A stretch of 64,000 nt of DNA from Gimesia chilikensis (GTDB lineage Bacteria; Planctomycetota; Planctomycetia; Planctomycetales; Planctomycetaceae). Made by a program: the position numbers and the translations under genes. The notes under the pieces were generated by a model. It was not told the DNA's origin and searched no databases. It was given only the letters and a program-made list of their open reading frames with translations. Every line of letters starts with the position of its first letter. The stretch's first letter is position 1. Where the stretch lies: assembly GCF_007744075.1 (NCBI RefSeq), contig NZ_CP036266.1, positions 372,001-436,000 of the forward strand. The letters run 5' to 3'. Positions 36,982 through 46,738 of this stretch are shown here, piece after piece.

Positions 36982-38250
36982 ATGCGAAGTCGTAACCGGG
37001 GTCGATGGATTACTCCTTTTCGTTTCATCATGGTAACTGGACTGGGAATTCTAGGGGCGGTCGCCTGGAAGATGGATCTGCTGCCTTTCCAGGTGAGCAG
37101 TGCTCCTACAGGCGCGCTGCACGAACAGGAGACTGCAGGCAAGTCGTCCGGCAAGACGACTGTGCAGCCGGAAGAATACAAAGAGCCCGTCCTGGAAGAA
37201 GCCACGATTCAGGCACAGTCGGAGCCGCCTGCGGAGGAACTCTCAGACGGGGATGACAACCAGCGGCTGTTCCGCAAAAGCGAAGTGGAGATGCCCCGGG
37301 TTTACACGCGTACGTTGAACGGGGCGATCGTGGAAGCGGAGACCTCCGTCGATCCACTGTTCGCGGAAACCGAGCCTCCGGCCCAATTCAAAGGGTCCGC
37401 CCGTCCTGTTGAGCGGCTGCCCGAACCGACGGCTGCCATGCCTGAGCCCAACGCACCCGCGAAGCTGAATCCTCCCGAGGGGATCAAGCGGGCCAGCAAT
37501 CCGGTGATCAAGACTGCGAAGCATGCCAGCTATAAAGAAGAGATTGGTGGTGAGGCTGCCAAACAGGCCGTACCCGATCTGATTGCGATTGACGAACTGA
37601 TTTCACAACGGAAAATCATCGAGGCTCACAAGCGACTGTCCAAAATTTACTGGGATCAGCCCGAGGTCTATCCGGTCATTAAATCACGTATTGAAGAGAC
37701 GGCGCGGATGATCTATTTCGCACCGCAGCCGCATTTCATGAAGCCTTACGAGATCGAACCCGGCGACCAGCTGCGGAAAGTCGCACAGCAGTACGGCATC
37801 ACCTGGGAATACCTGGCGAAGCTGAACCAGATCGATCCCAAGCGGATTCGTCCGGGGCAGAAGCTCAAGGTCATCAAAGGGCCCTTTCATGTGTTCGTTG
37901 ATTTGAGCGACTTCACACTCACGGTGCATTCGCACGGTTACTTCGTCAAACGCTATACGATTGGTACCGGCAAGGATCATTCGACGCCGACCGGCAAATT
38001 TGTCGTTAAGGACAAGCTGGTCGATCCGACGTATTACGGTCCGGATGGTGTGATTGCCAATGATGATCCGACCAATCCCCTGGGCGAACGCTGGATTGAT
38101 ATCGGCGACAGCTATGGAATTCACGGCACCATCGATCCGGCATCGATTGGCAAAGCGGAGTCCAAAGGTTGCGTGCGGATGCAGAATGACGATGTGGCCG
38201 AGGTGTACGATCTGCTGGGTGTTGGCTCGGAAGTCGTGATTCGCCCCTGA
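36982..38250 (+). CDS. L,D-transpeptidase with LysM domain
   Basis: 422 residues. An N-terminal transmembrane helix (residues 13-32) anchors it, followed by a disordered acidic linker to about residue 200, a LysM-like domain near 255-300 (EPGDQLRKVAQQYGITWEYLAKLNQ ... RPGQKLKV) and a YkuD catalytic domain at 305-422 with His381 (YGIHGT) and Cys397 (SKGCVRM). The enzyme forms 3-3 cross-links in peptidoglycan or attaches proteins to it. It supports the view that planctomycetes make peptidoglycan. The gene precedes pyrE by 188 bp. Confidence 0.92.
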   Translation: MRSRNRGRWITPFRFIMVTGLGILGAVAWKMDLLPFQVSSAPTGALHEQETAGKSSGKTTVQPEEYKEPVLEEATIQAQSEPPAEELSDGDDNQRLFRKSEVEMPRVYTRTLNGAIVEAETSVDPLFAETEPPAQFKGSARPVERLPEPTAAMPEPNAPAKLNPPEGIKRASNPVIKTAKHASYKEEIGGEAAKQAVPDLIAIDELISQRKIIEAHKRLSKIYWDQPEVYPVIKSRIEETARMIYFAPQPHFMKPYEIEPGDQLRKVAQQYGITWEYLAKLNQIDPKRIRPGQKLKVIKGPFHVFVDLSDFTLTVHSHGYFVKRYTIGTGKDHSTPTGKFVVKDKLVDPTYYGPDGVIANDDPTNPLGERWIDIGDSYGIHGTIDPASIGKAESKGCVRMQNDDVAEVYDLLGVGSEVVIRP

Positions 38251-38438
38251 TTTCAGAGAGATTCGCGTCAGCTGGGAATTCTTTGCCTGCAGTCCGTTTG
38301 AATGTTGAATTCGACCCTGTAGAATACGTGTGTTTGAGCCGGTCCGCGGTGTTTTTATTAAACATTGTTTATGCGAACGGACCGTGGCGGCTTCTGATTT
38401 GAGCACATCACACATTCAGGGTAGAGAAGAGAGCATTC

Positions 38439-38999
38439 ATGTTTGATCGCGAAAAGCTGATCGAGTTGTTTCGGGAGCGGGCGTTAAAATTCGGCGATTT
38501 CACGCTGGCTTCAGGTAAGAAGAGCACCTATTACCTCGACGGCAAACAGGTGGTCCTGCATTCACACGGTCTGCGTCTGGTGAGTGCCGGCCTGCTGGAA
38601 ATGCTGGACGATGTCGAATTCGACGCGATCGGCGGCATGTCGATCGGCGCTGATCCGATTGTCGCGGGTGTGCTCGCGGTTGCTGCAGAGCAGGGCCGAG
38701 CGCTGAACGGGTTTATGGTCCGCAAAGAACCCAAGGGGCACGGTACCAACAAATATGTCGAAGGCCCCGTGCAGCCTGGTGACAAAGTGGTGATCGTGGA
38801 TGACGTCATCACGACCGCCGGCAGTGCACTGCTGTCCGTCGACCGGGCCGAAGAGTTCGGTTGCAAGGTTGTGCAGGCCCTGGGAGTTGTCGATCGTCTG
38901 CAGGGGGGCGCTGCCAACTTTGAGAAACGCAACATCCCCTTCAAAGCGTTACTCTCAATCCGCGACTTCGGTATCGAGCCGCCTGCGGAAGATCAGTGA
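38439..38999 (+). CDS. pyrE: Orotate phosphoribosyltransferase
   Basis: 186 residues, a normal length. The PRPP-binding motif is VVIVDDVITTAGSAL near residues 115-130, and the catalytic loop (RKEPKGHGTNKYVEG) is intact. The enzyme makes orotidine 5'-phosphate from orotate and PRPP in pyrimidine synthesis. An AGAGAAGAGAG-rich ribosome site precedes the ATG. It is followed by pgi in 43 bp and may be co-transcribed with it. Confidence 0.97.
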   Translation: MFDREKLIELFRERALKFGDFTLASGKKSTYYLDGKQVVLHSHGLRLVSAGLLEMLDDVEFDAIGGMSIGADPIVAGVLAVAAEQGRALNGFMVRKEPKGHGTNKYVEGPVQPGDKVVIVDDVITTAGSALLSVDRAEEFGCKVVQALGVVDRLQGGAANFEKRNIPFKALLSIRDFGIEPPAEDQ

Positions 39000-39042
39000 T
39001 CCCCCTCTCAATTTATCCACTCTGACGAAAGCGTGATCTCTC

Positions 39043-40452
<1,410 letters not shown>

Positions 40453-40482
40453 GGCGACATTCAGAGCAGTACTAATATAGAG

Positions 40483-40523
40483 AACGCCCCGGATCAGGCA
40501 GACACTGGTCCGGGGCGTTTTTG
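40483..40523 (+). terminator. Rho-independent terminator after pgi
   Basis: A perfect 11-bp stem (AACGCCCCGGA / TCCGGGGCGTT) across a 15-base loop is followed by TTTTTG, 30 bp after the pgi stop. The stem lies 25 bp from the end of the convergent FabZ-like gene, so it may serve both. Confidence 0.85.
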
Positions 40524-40547
40524 TTCAGTTTTGATTTCAGGGGCCGC

Positions 40548-41051
40548 TTAGCTGGGGACTTCCTGATTTTTGTCGATGGGGACGCCGATCATCTGGCCAC
40601 TGAAGACCATGCTGTTGTTGACGAGTCCCTGGAAGTTGAATTCTGCCCGTTTGCCGGCACGGATGCGGGCCAGCTGAGCCATAATCACCAGTCGCTGATT
40701 GGGGAAAACGGGGCTGCGGAAGCGAACATCGTTCATTCCGCCGAAGCCGAGGAAGTCGCCTCCCAGCAGTTTGAACTTGCGGGCATAGAAGCCGGCCAGT
40801 TGAGCGGAACATTCACAGAGGATGACGCCGGGCATCAGGGGGAAGTCGGGCATGTGGCCACGAACCCAGAATTCGTCTTCGGTGACATCTTTGAAGCCGA
40901 CGATGCCATGCTTTTCATTATCTACATGGACAATCCCCGTCAGCTGCTCCATTTCAAATCGCTGAGGATTGATTTCTCTGATGTCTTCGATTCCAAAAAT
41001 CGGGTTTTCAAAATCGAAGTCAATTCCTTCATAAAGCAATTTGGGAGGCAT
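40548..41051 (-). CDS. FabZ-like hot-dog dehydratase
   Basis: 167 residues with the FabA/FabZ signature RGHMPDFPLMPGVILCEC: catalytic His66 and Glu80. FabZ dehydrates 3-hydroxyacyl-ACP in fatty-acid elongation. The protein has about 20 extra N-terminal residues (LLYEGIDFDFENPIFGIEDIREINP) that pre-date the hot-dog core and are common in planctomycete homologues. It is not in a fab cluster here, so a paralogous or specialised role is possible. It converges on the pgi terminator. Confidence 0.88.
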   Translation of the reverse strand: MPPKLLYEGIDFDFENPIFGIEDIREINPQRFEMEQLTGIVHVDNEKHGIVGFKDVTEDEFWVRGHMPDFPLMPGVILCECSAQLAGFYARKFKLLGGDFLGFGGMNDVRFRSPVFPNQRLVIMAQLARIRAGKRAEFNFQGLVNNSMVFSGQMIGVPIDKNQEVPS

Positions 41052-41236
41052 GGTCTCTCTTCTCCAATAAGGGCGTCAATATCTGAGGTACGACCCTGGT
41101 TCCCTTTCAGGGCCATCAGGTGCAGGAAATGTATATAGTCAATGGGTTTAGGTGTCAGACGGGTTGGTTCATCCAGGTGGAAATGCGAGCCCGGTATCTG
41201 ATAAGCCAGAAATATTAGCAGAATCGGTGGAATATG

Positions 41237-42193
41237 TTAATCGAGGATTTCAGCTATTTGGCTCAAATTGGTGATCAACCTGTCAGGTTTGGTATCAGGG
41301 CTTCTGACTTCTGCTTTGCTGGCGTGAATGCTGAGTGAATCGCCGGCAAACAGGGCGGTTTTCATCCCGAAACTCCGGGCGATCGCCAGGTCATCGGGGA
41401 TGCGGGAGCCGACGTGCAGAATTTCCTCAGGGGGGATGCCCTGCTGATCGAAGCGTTCAAGGAGTGTCTCGTACAGACTGGCCGAGGGTTTTCGGACTGT
41501 TTTGCGATAAGAGAAACAGAAACATTCCTGCGTGAACAGCTCGGACAGGGGCGGAAGTGTTCCCTGAGTGCCTAATGACCGCAGGAGTTGCACCAGAGTG
41601 AACGGCTGGGCATCCGCAAACAAAGCGACTTTCTTGCCGTACTGACTGAGCTGGCAGAGTGACTCCAGGGCATTGGGCATGGGAGCGATTCCCTGCAGGC
41701 TGGAGTGGAAGAAGTAGGCGACCTTCAGACTGAAGTCGTCGAGGTTCCCGTAAAAGGATTCGTCGAACGTGTATTCGTTTTTCTGCAGGCGTTCGATGAG
41801 CAGTTTCCAGAGGTCGGCGGAGTTGATTTCCGGCTTTTCCCCTTTGGCGACCTTTCCGCCGAGTTGCTGGTCTTCGAGCAGCGAGCGGTATTGGGAGAGC
41901 ATGTATTCCCAGGGGGCCCCCGGTTTGCGGGACATGCTGTTCCACATATTGAACTCTTTGATTGTCTTATCGAGGGCGATCTGCATGCGGAGCTGTTGTT
42001 GATGGTCGAACAGAAGTTCGCCGTCGGTGATGTGCAGCAGGGTGCCATAGATACTGAAGGTGATCGCGGAGATGCGTTTCAGCGGTTTTAGAAAGGGCGT
42101 CGCCTTGGGGGTTTCCAGCGCGGGAGCCGTGGGCCAGATCAGATCATCCCGGTTGGATAACCAGTCAGCGTATTCTTGAAGAGTCTGCGGCAT
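41237..42193 (-). CDS. HAD-like protein with lost catalytic aspartate
   Basis: 318 residues. The overall order matches L-2-haloacid dehalogenase-type HAD proteins: motif I ITFSIYGTLL, cap domain (residues 60-165), motif II VALFADAQ, motif III Lys in RKPSASLYE and motif IV HVGSRIPDDLAIA followed by FGMKTALF. However the motif I nucleophile Asp is Ser47 (codon AGT on the minus strand), the motif II Ser/Thr has become Ala-Asp, and the first Asp of the motif IV GD pair is Ser. A phospho-aspartate intermediate is therefore not possible by the usual route. It may be a binding or regulatory pseudoenzyme. It is not in an operon with the neighbours. Confidence 0.8.
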   Translation of the reverse strand: MPQTLQEYADWLSNRDDLIWPTAPALETPKATPFLKPLKRISAITFSIYGTLLHITDGELLFDHQQQLRMQIALDKTIKEFNMWNSMSRKPGAPWEYMLSQYRSLLEDQQLGGKVAKGEKPEINSADLWKLLIERLQKNEYTFDESFYGNLDDFSLKVAYFFHSSLQGIAPMPNALESLCQLSQYGKKVALFADAQPFTLVQLLRSLGTQGTLPPLSELFTQECFCFSYRKTVRKPSASLYETLLERFDQQGIPPEEILHVGSRIPDDLAIARSFGMKTALFAGDSLSIHASKAEVRSPDTKPDRLITNLSQIAEILD

Positions 42194-42563
42194 AAGGGTT
42201 GTATTTCAGATCGTATATCGAGTCAGCTGTCGCTGGAAGCAGCTGACATTCAGAAACCAGAACGGGCCTGTCGGGAATGTGATGAACGATTCGGTGAATG
42301 CCGTTGTAAACTCTGCCTGGGAGATGAATTTGACAGACAGACAACCGGAATTCAATGTGATCTTAGACGGGTGGATATGGACAGGGCAAGCGAAAAGGCA
42401 AAAATCGGTTGGCTTCTCCGGTGAACAGGCTATGAGGCCGCAGGAAAAAAAGAACCAACACTGATCGATATATCCGTCGTAATAGAGACGACAGTTCCAA
42501 TACATTGAACCAGAGACGGGTTGCTGTTGTCATAACGGTTATCCGCTCGGAGCAGGCTTACCC

Positions 42564-42642
42564 CGGGGAAAATCAGCGGAACCTGATACGAAAACTCAAG
42601 TCACCCCAGAAATAAGGTTCACATCTTAAGCATTTCCCCGGG
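42564..42642. repeat. Inverted repeat CCCGGGGAAA/TTTCCCCGGG
   Basis: CCCGGGGAAA at about 42564-42573 can pair with TTTCCCCGGG at about 42633-42642 across roughly 60 bases. Each arm also contains the palindrome CCCGGG. The function is unknown; it lies in the 1-kb leader of the HTH-receiver gene. Confidence 0.4.
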
Positions 42643-43023
42643 ACGTATTAAGTGCCTGTTTTACAGGGCATTAGAGCATAATATCCCTCACAGCTGATTC
42701 TTCCGTACCAGCTATTCCGAGTGTCTCTGTCACTACTGCACTCTCTCTTGTCAAAGAACTTAAAGTCCTCACGGCAGTTTCGTCGATGCAATTAGGGCAG
42801 ACGGTTGAAACCGGAAAGACGTAAAAACCACGTCGAGCCAGTCAACACCAGTTTGAATGGTTCAATCCGATCAACAGTCTGTAAGGGGGGAGAGGACAAG
42901 ACGGATCTAGTCTGACGAACTGATCTGAATGGTATTGCGATTGTCATTCAGTCCGACCCCAAAAGTATTACGTACCAGATCCCAAATTTCCTTAAAATTA
43001 AAGATTGGCATTTTGAAACAGTT

Positions 43024-43044
43024 TCTGGAGATGCTGTCTCCAGA
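43024..43044 (+). repeat. 8-bp perfect hairpin upstream of the HTH-receiver gene
   Basis: TCTGGAGA (43024-43031), loop TGCTG, TCTCCAGA (43037-43044). It is 142 bp upstream of the start codon. There is no T run after it, so an operator or a leader structure is likelier than a terminator. Confidence 0.5.
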
Positions 43045-43186
43045 GACAAACCCCGACCCAAGACTACACAGGTTACAACGTGAACTGACTGGCCAGGATA
43101 GCCGCAAACTGTAGTAGGGGTTAAAGCAGAAGAAAAGTAACCTTTCTTCGACGAGATTTGCCAAGCATGTGATTGGAGAGCCCGCA

Positions 43187-43759
43187 ATGAAAACGATCTT
43201 CACTACTGGCCAAGTAGCAAAGATCTGTAAGGTTGCACCCCGCACGGTTAGTAAGTGGTTCGACTCTGGACGCCTGAGAGGCTACCGGATCCCCGGTTCT
43301 CAGGACCGCCGAATCCCACGTGAGCACCTTATTCGATTTCTTAAAGAACACGGCATGCCATTAGGCGAACTGGAAGACGAAGCGATGGGCAAACTGCTGC
43401 TCGTCGGTGCCGATACCCAGGTTCGAGCCAGCCTTGACGATCTGATGGCAACAGAAGACTTCAAAATTGAATACGCCGTGAGCGGTTTTGAAGCCGGTAT
43501 CCAGGCAGAATCACTGCACCCCGACTGCGTAATCGTTGATTTCGCCATGGGTCGCAACGAAGCTCTGATGATCGCACAAAACCTGCGACGCAACAAAGAC
43601 TACACCGACTCTGTTCTGATTGCCCTGCTGAGCGATGAAGACAACGCCAGCGGTTTCGACAGAACACTGTTTAACGAAACTTTCCGGAAACCATTTGACG
43701 CTGCATTGCTGGCCGAACGGATTCGGACCCTGGTTGGACGTAAAAAGCAGATCGCCTAA
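43187..43759 (+). CDS. Excisionase-type HTH fused to a receiver domain
   Basis: The ATG at 43187 has GGAGAG 7-12 bases upstream; 190 residues. The first ~60 residues are a MerR/excisionase-like winged helix (TTGQVAKICKVAPRTVSKWFDSGRLRGYRIPGSQDRRIP). Residues about 70-190 form a response-regulator receiver: phospho-acceptor Asp118 (VIVDFAMG), Lys168 (RKPFD), and an N-terminal acidic site reduced to VGAD. The usual order is receiver first, DNA binding second; here it is reversed, an arrangement I know from Planctomycetes. No cognate kinase is adjacent. A 993-bp noncoding stretch precedes it and a strong terminator follows. Confidence 0.88.
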   Translation: MKTIFTTGQVAKICKVAPRTVSKWFDSGRLRGYRIPGSQDRRIPREHLIRFLKEHGMPLGELEDEAMGKLLLVGADTQVRASLDDLMATEDFKIEYAVSGFEAGIQAESLHPDCVIVDFAMGRNEALMIAQNLRRNKDYTDSVLIALLSDEDNASGFDRTLFNETFRKPFDAALLAERIRTLVGRKKQIA

Positions 43760-43894
43760 TAGACCGGGCAGGAATGCCTTAAGGTGAGATTGCCAGGGAC
43801 GTGTAGTTCTCGATATTATGGACGGTGTCGAGAGAACGGCCCGCTGGCCAACCAGAACAATCGCAAAGGGATTTGCTGGTTTGCGTGAACGACT

Positions 43895-43935
43895 AAACCC
43901 GGCCAAGAGGTAACACTCTTGGTCGGGTTTTTTTA
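43895..43935 (+). terminator. Rho-independent terminator after the HTH-receiver gene
   Basis: A 15-bp stem with one G-T pair (AAACCCGGCCAAGAG / CTCTTGGTCGGGTTT) and a 6-base loop, then TTTTA. The next gene starts 25 bp further on. Confidence 0.88.
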
Positions 43936-43959
43936 TTGCGCCCCGGAAGTAATGTCACC

Positions 43960-45627
43960 ATGAATCAATCCACAACACAAGCGCCGCTGAGCACCCGCGA
44001 GAAACTGAAGCCCGCCGCCTGGTATGCGCTGCTGGCCTGCCTGGCATTTCTGCTGGTGGCGGCCCGCCTGGACTGTGCCCAGGATCTGTCGCTCACCGGT
44101 CCGGGCCCCGGGATGACGGTCGACGAACCGTTCAACGTGGGGCAGGGTGTGTTCCTGGTGCGTGCGATTCGCGTCTATGGGCTGGGTATCATCGCCCCGG
44201 AGAGCCTGCGGGAGATCTTCGAACATGAGAACTATCTGCCCGATCATCCGCCGCTGGGACGTCTGTTGATTGGCATCGCCCATGAAACGGTGGCGGGGCT
44301 GGCGGGAGAGGGAGAGCGACCGTTCGTGGTGACCTATGGTCGCTACGCGTCGGCACTCTGTTTCGCCTGCCTGGTGTTCGTGGTGGGCTGGTTTACCTCT
44401 CAGCGGTCCGGTCATTTCGCGGGCGTAGTGGCTGCTGTCGCGCTGATCGCGCTGCCCCGGGTGTTCGGACATGCGCATCTGGCGGCACTGGAGACGGTGA
44501 CGGCGCTGTTCTATGTGACCGCGGTGCTCGCGGTGATCCGGTTCTGGGATACTACGGAACCGCCGACCGCGAAGCGGGCCTGCCTGACCGGTATTCTGCT
44601 CGGACTGGCGCTGCTGACCAAGATTCAGGCGGTACTGATTCCGATTCCCGTGATCATCTGGGCGCTGTGGAAGTGGCGTCTCAAGGCGATCAAGCCGCTC
44701 CTCTGCTGGGGAGGTGTGGGTGTGCTCGTCTTCTTTGCGGGCTGGCCATGGCTCTGGTTTGATCCGGTCGGGCACCTCAGTGAATACCTGGGACGAACCA
44801 CGGGCCGGGCTGCCATCTATATCGATTACTTTGGAACGAAATACGCCGACCGCGATGTTCCCTGGCATTACCCCTGGGTGATGCTGCTGGTGACGATCCC
44901 ACTGGGTTTGCTGGTACTGGCGTTGATTGGTGGCTGGAAGACGGGCCGCCGTTCAGAGGCAGAGCGTGAGCAGCGATCCAGCGGTGGAGTGCTGCTGATC
45001 GGTTCGCTGCTCTGGCCACTCATGCTGTTTTCCTGGCCCGGGATTACGGTCTACGACGGCGTGCGGTTATTTCTGATGGTCTTTCCCATGGCGGCGATTC
45101 TGATCGGTGTGGGGGCAGCACAGAGCTGTGAGTGGCTGCAGCAGCAATTTTCCATGCGAGTAGCCCGCACTGCGGTGGGACTGCTGATCCTGACGCAGGC
45201 GTATGCTGCATTCGCTTTCAGTCCCTGCTGGCTGAGTTATTACAGCCTGCTGACAGGGGGACTGCAGGGAGCGAACGCACTGGGGATGGAAGTCACCTAC
45301 TGGGGCGATTCCATCACCGCGGACATGCTGCACGATGTGGTGGAGCGGGTGCCCGAGAATTCGTATCTCCAGCTGGCACCGATCCTGCATCCGGCTTACA
45401 TACAGATGCTACAGGAGACGCCGGAAGTGAAACGGAAGGGGATCAAGCTGATCCCCTTCGATTCCGAACGTCAGGGCGTTTCTGAATATGTGTTGTACTT
45501 CCAGCGGAAGCCTTACCTGCCGGAAGAACTGCAGCCACGTGAGTCCGCTGCGTGGCAGACCGAGATTGCCGTCGTGCGGAAGCAGGTGCCTTTAGCACGG
45601 CTGGTGCGACTCAATCCGCCCCGCTGA
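43960..45627 (+). CDS. Membrane glycosyltransferase, GT39/ArnT-like
   Basis: The ATG at 43960 follows a GGAAG 11 bases upstream; 555 residues. About 11 transmembrane helices are predicted by eye. The first extracytoplasmic loop carries the conserved acidic DEPFNVGQG (nucleotide/lipid-sugar metal contact) and DHPPLGRLLIG, typical of the PMT_2/ArnT family, which transfers sugars from polyprenyl-phosphate donors to proteins or lipids on the periplasmic side. The acceptor is unknown. It ends 4 bp from the convergent SMP-30-like gene. Confidence 0.82.
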   Translation: MNQSTTQAPLSTREKLKPAAWYALLACLAFLLVAARLDCAQDLSLTGPGPGMTVDEPFNVGQGVFLVRAIRVYGLGIIAPESLREIFEHENYLPDHPPLGRLLIGIAHETVAGLAGEGERPFVVTYGRYASALCFACLVFVVGWFTSQRSGHFAGVVAAVALIALPRVFGHAHLAALETVTALFYVTAVLAVIRFWDTTEPPTAKRACLTGILLGLALLTKIQAVLIPIPVIIWALWKWRLKAIKPLLCWGGVGVLVFFAGWPWLWFDPVGHLSEYLGRTTGRAAIYIDYFGTKYADRDVPWHYPWVMLLVTIPLGLLVLALIGGWKTGRRSEAEREQRSSGGVLLIGSLLWPLMLFSWPGITVYDGVRLFLMVFPMAAILIGVGAAQSCEWLQQQFSMRVARTAVGLLILTQAYAAFAFSPCWLSYYSLLTGGLQGANALGMEVTYWGDSITADMLHDVVERVPENSYLQLAPILHPAYIQMLQETPEVKRKGIKLIPFDSERQGVSEYVLYFQRKPYLPEELQPRESAAWQTEIAVVRKQVPLARLVRLNPPR

Positions 45628-45631
45628 AGTC

Positions 45632-46663
45632 TTATTGATCCAGGGGCAGTGAAGGGTGGAAACCCGGGATCTTGCAGGGGATGCGATACAAACCGCTGCC
45701 TGCGGTGATGTAGAGCGTCGATGCATCCTTGCCGATGCCGAACGTGCAGTTGGTAGGCATTTCCGGCGTGGGGATGTAGGCCAGTTCTTTGCCTTCAGGA
45801 GAGAAGACCACGATGCCATACCGGCTCTCGGCGCGAAAGGCGGCGTAGACGTTTCCTTTCTGATCGACGGTCATGCCGTCAATGCCGGTCTCTTTCGAAC
45901 CGAAGTCGGCCAGGACTTTTTTCTTACCCAGAGAACCATCGGCCTTGATCGGGAAGGCGTTGAGGGTCATCCGTTTTTTGGGGTTTTTCGGAGGAACTTT
46001 CTCGAGTCCAGAGAGACCGTTGTTGGTTTCTGCGACGTAGAGGGTTTTGCCATCCGGGGAGACGACGACGCCGTTGGGTTTGGTAATGTCGGTCGTGGCC
46101 CGCTGGACGGTTTTCTTTTTCGGGTCATAGCGGAAGACGCTCATGTGATCGAGTTCGAGTGGTTCGAATCCGACGTAACGGGGATCGGTGAAATAGACCC
46201 AGCCTTTGGGGTGGATTACCAGGTCGTTCGGTGCGTTGAATTTCTTGCCTTCGAATTTGTCGACCAGGCAAACGGGTTTGCCTGTTTTGGAGATCCGCGC
46301 CAGGCACTGTTTGCCGTTGTTGGCACCACAGGCTGCGAGCAGTCGTCCCTTCTGGTCGATCATGAGTCCGTTGCTCTGACCACTGTCCGCACTGAAGACG
46401 CTGGTCTTACCGGTTGTGGGATCGAAGGTCATGATTTTGCCTTTACCGCCGGCGAAGTTGATATCGCTGAAGTAGATCAGCCCGTCAACATCGACGCAGG
46501 CTCCTTCGGTGAAGCCTTTGTCGACCCAGAGGGTTTCGACTTTGGCATCCGGGGAGACGATCGACGCGTCGCCGCTGGGGGCGGCGGTTTCAGCAGAGAC
46601 CCGGGAGCCGGTCAGTCCGGAGATGACGATTCCCAGTACAAGAACGTGTTGCCAGTGGATCAT
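45632..46663 (-). CDS. Secreted SMP-30/gluconolactonase-like protein
   Basis: 343 residues with a signal peptide (residues 5-22, ending VSAETA). The SMP-30/gluconolactonase propeller is seen in EGACVDVDGLIYFSD (metal-ligand Glu), SNGLMIDQKGRLLAACG, NDLVIHPKGWVYFTDPRY (Asn ligand), KPNGVVVSPDGKTLYVAE and GIDGMTVDQKGNVYAAF (Asp ligand). The enzymes hydrolyse lactones using one divalent cation. The gene is last in a minus-strand row with a NIP-like aquaporin and a PhyH protein. Confidence 0.87.
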   Translation of the reverse strand: MIHWQHVLVLGIVISGLTGSRVSAETAAPSGDASIVSPDAKVETLWVDKGFTEGACVDVDGLIYFSDINFAGGKGKIMTFDPTTGKTSVFSADSGQSNGLMIDQKGRLLAACGANNGKQCLARISKTGKPVCLVDKFEGKKFNAPNDLVIHPKGWVYFTDPRYVGFEPLELDHMSVFRYDPKKKTVQRATTDITKPNGVVVSPDGKTLYVAETNNGLSGLEKVPPKNPKKRMTLNAFPIKADGSLGKKKVLADFGSKETGIDGMTVDQKGNVYAAFRAESRYGIVVFSPEGKELAYIPTPEMPTNCTFGIGKDASTLYITAGSGLYRIPCKIPGFHPSLPLDQ

Positions 46664-46738
46664 GGTTTGTTCCTCTTCTGTAACTGTGAGAGCAGGTCGA
46701 GCGAATGAATGAGCACAGCGAGCGGACTTTGATCTAAC

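Larger units (their letters stand above)
42194..43186. other. Long intergenic region upstream of the HTH-receiver gene
   Basis: 993 bp without a convincing gene. It contains two inverted repeats listed separately and several short purine-rich stretches. The length suggests a long leader or an unrecognised RNA, but I found no tRNA, known riboswitch or 6S-like structure by eye. Confidence 0.5.

Noticed and set aside
42480-42900. Possible tRNA or known riboswitch in the 1-kb leader
   Set aside because: No cloverleaf, anticodon arm or recognised riboswitch core could be assembled by eye; only inverted repeats are reported.
45656-46708. A 350-codon + strand frame opposite the SMP-30-like gene
   Set aside because: The minus-strand protein has signal peptide and propeller motifs, so this frame is a shadow.
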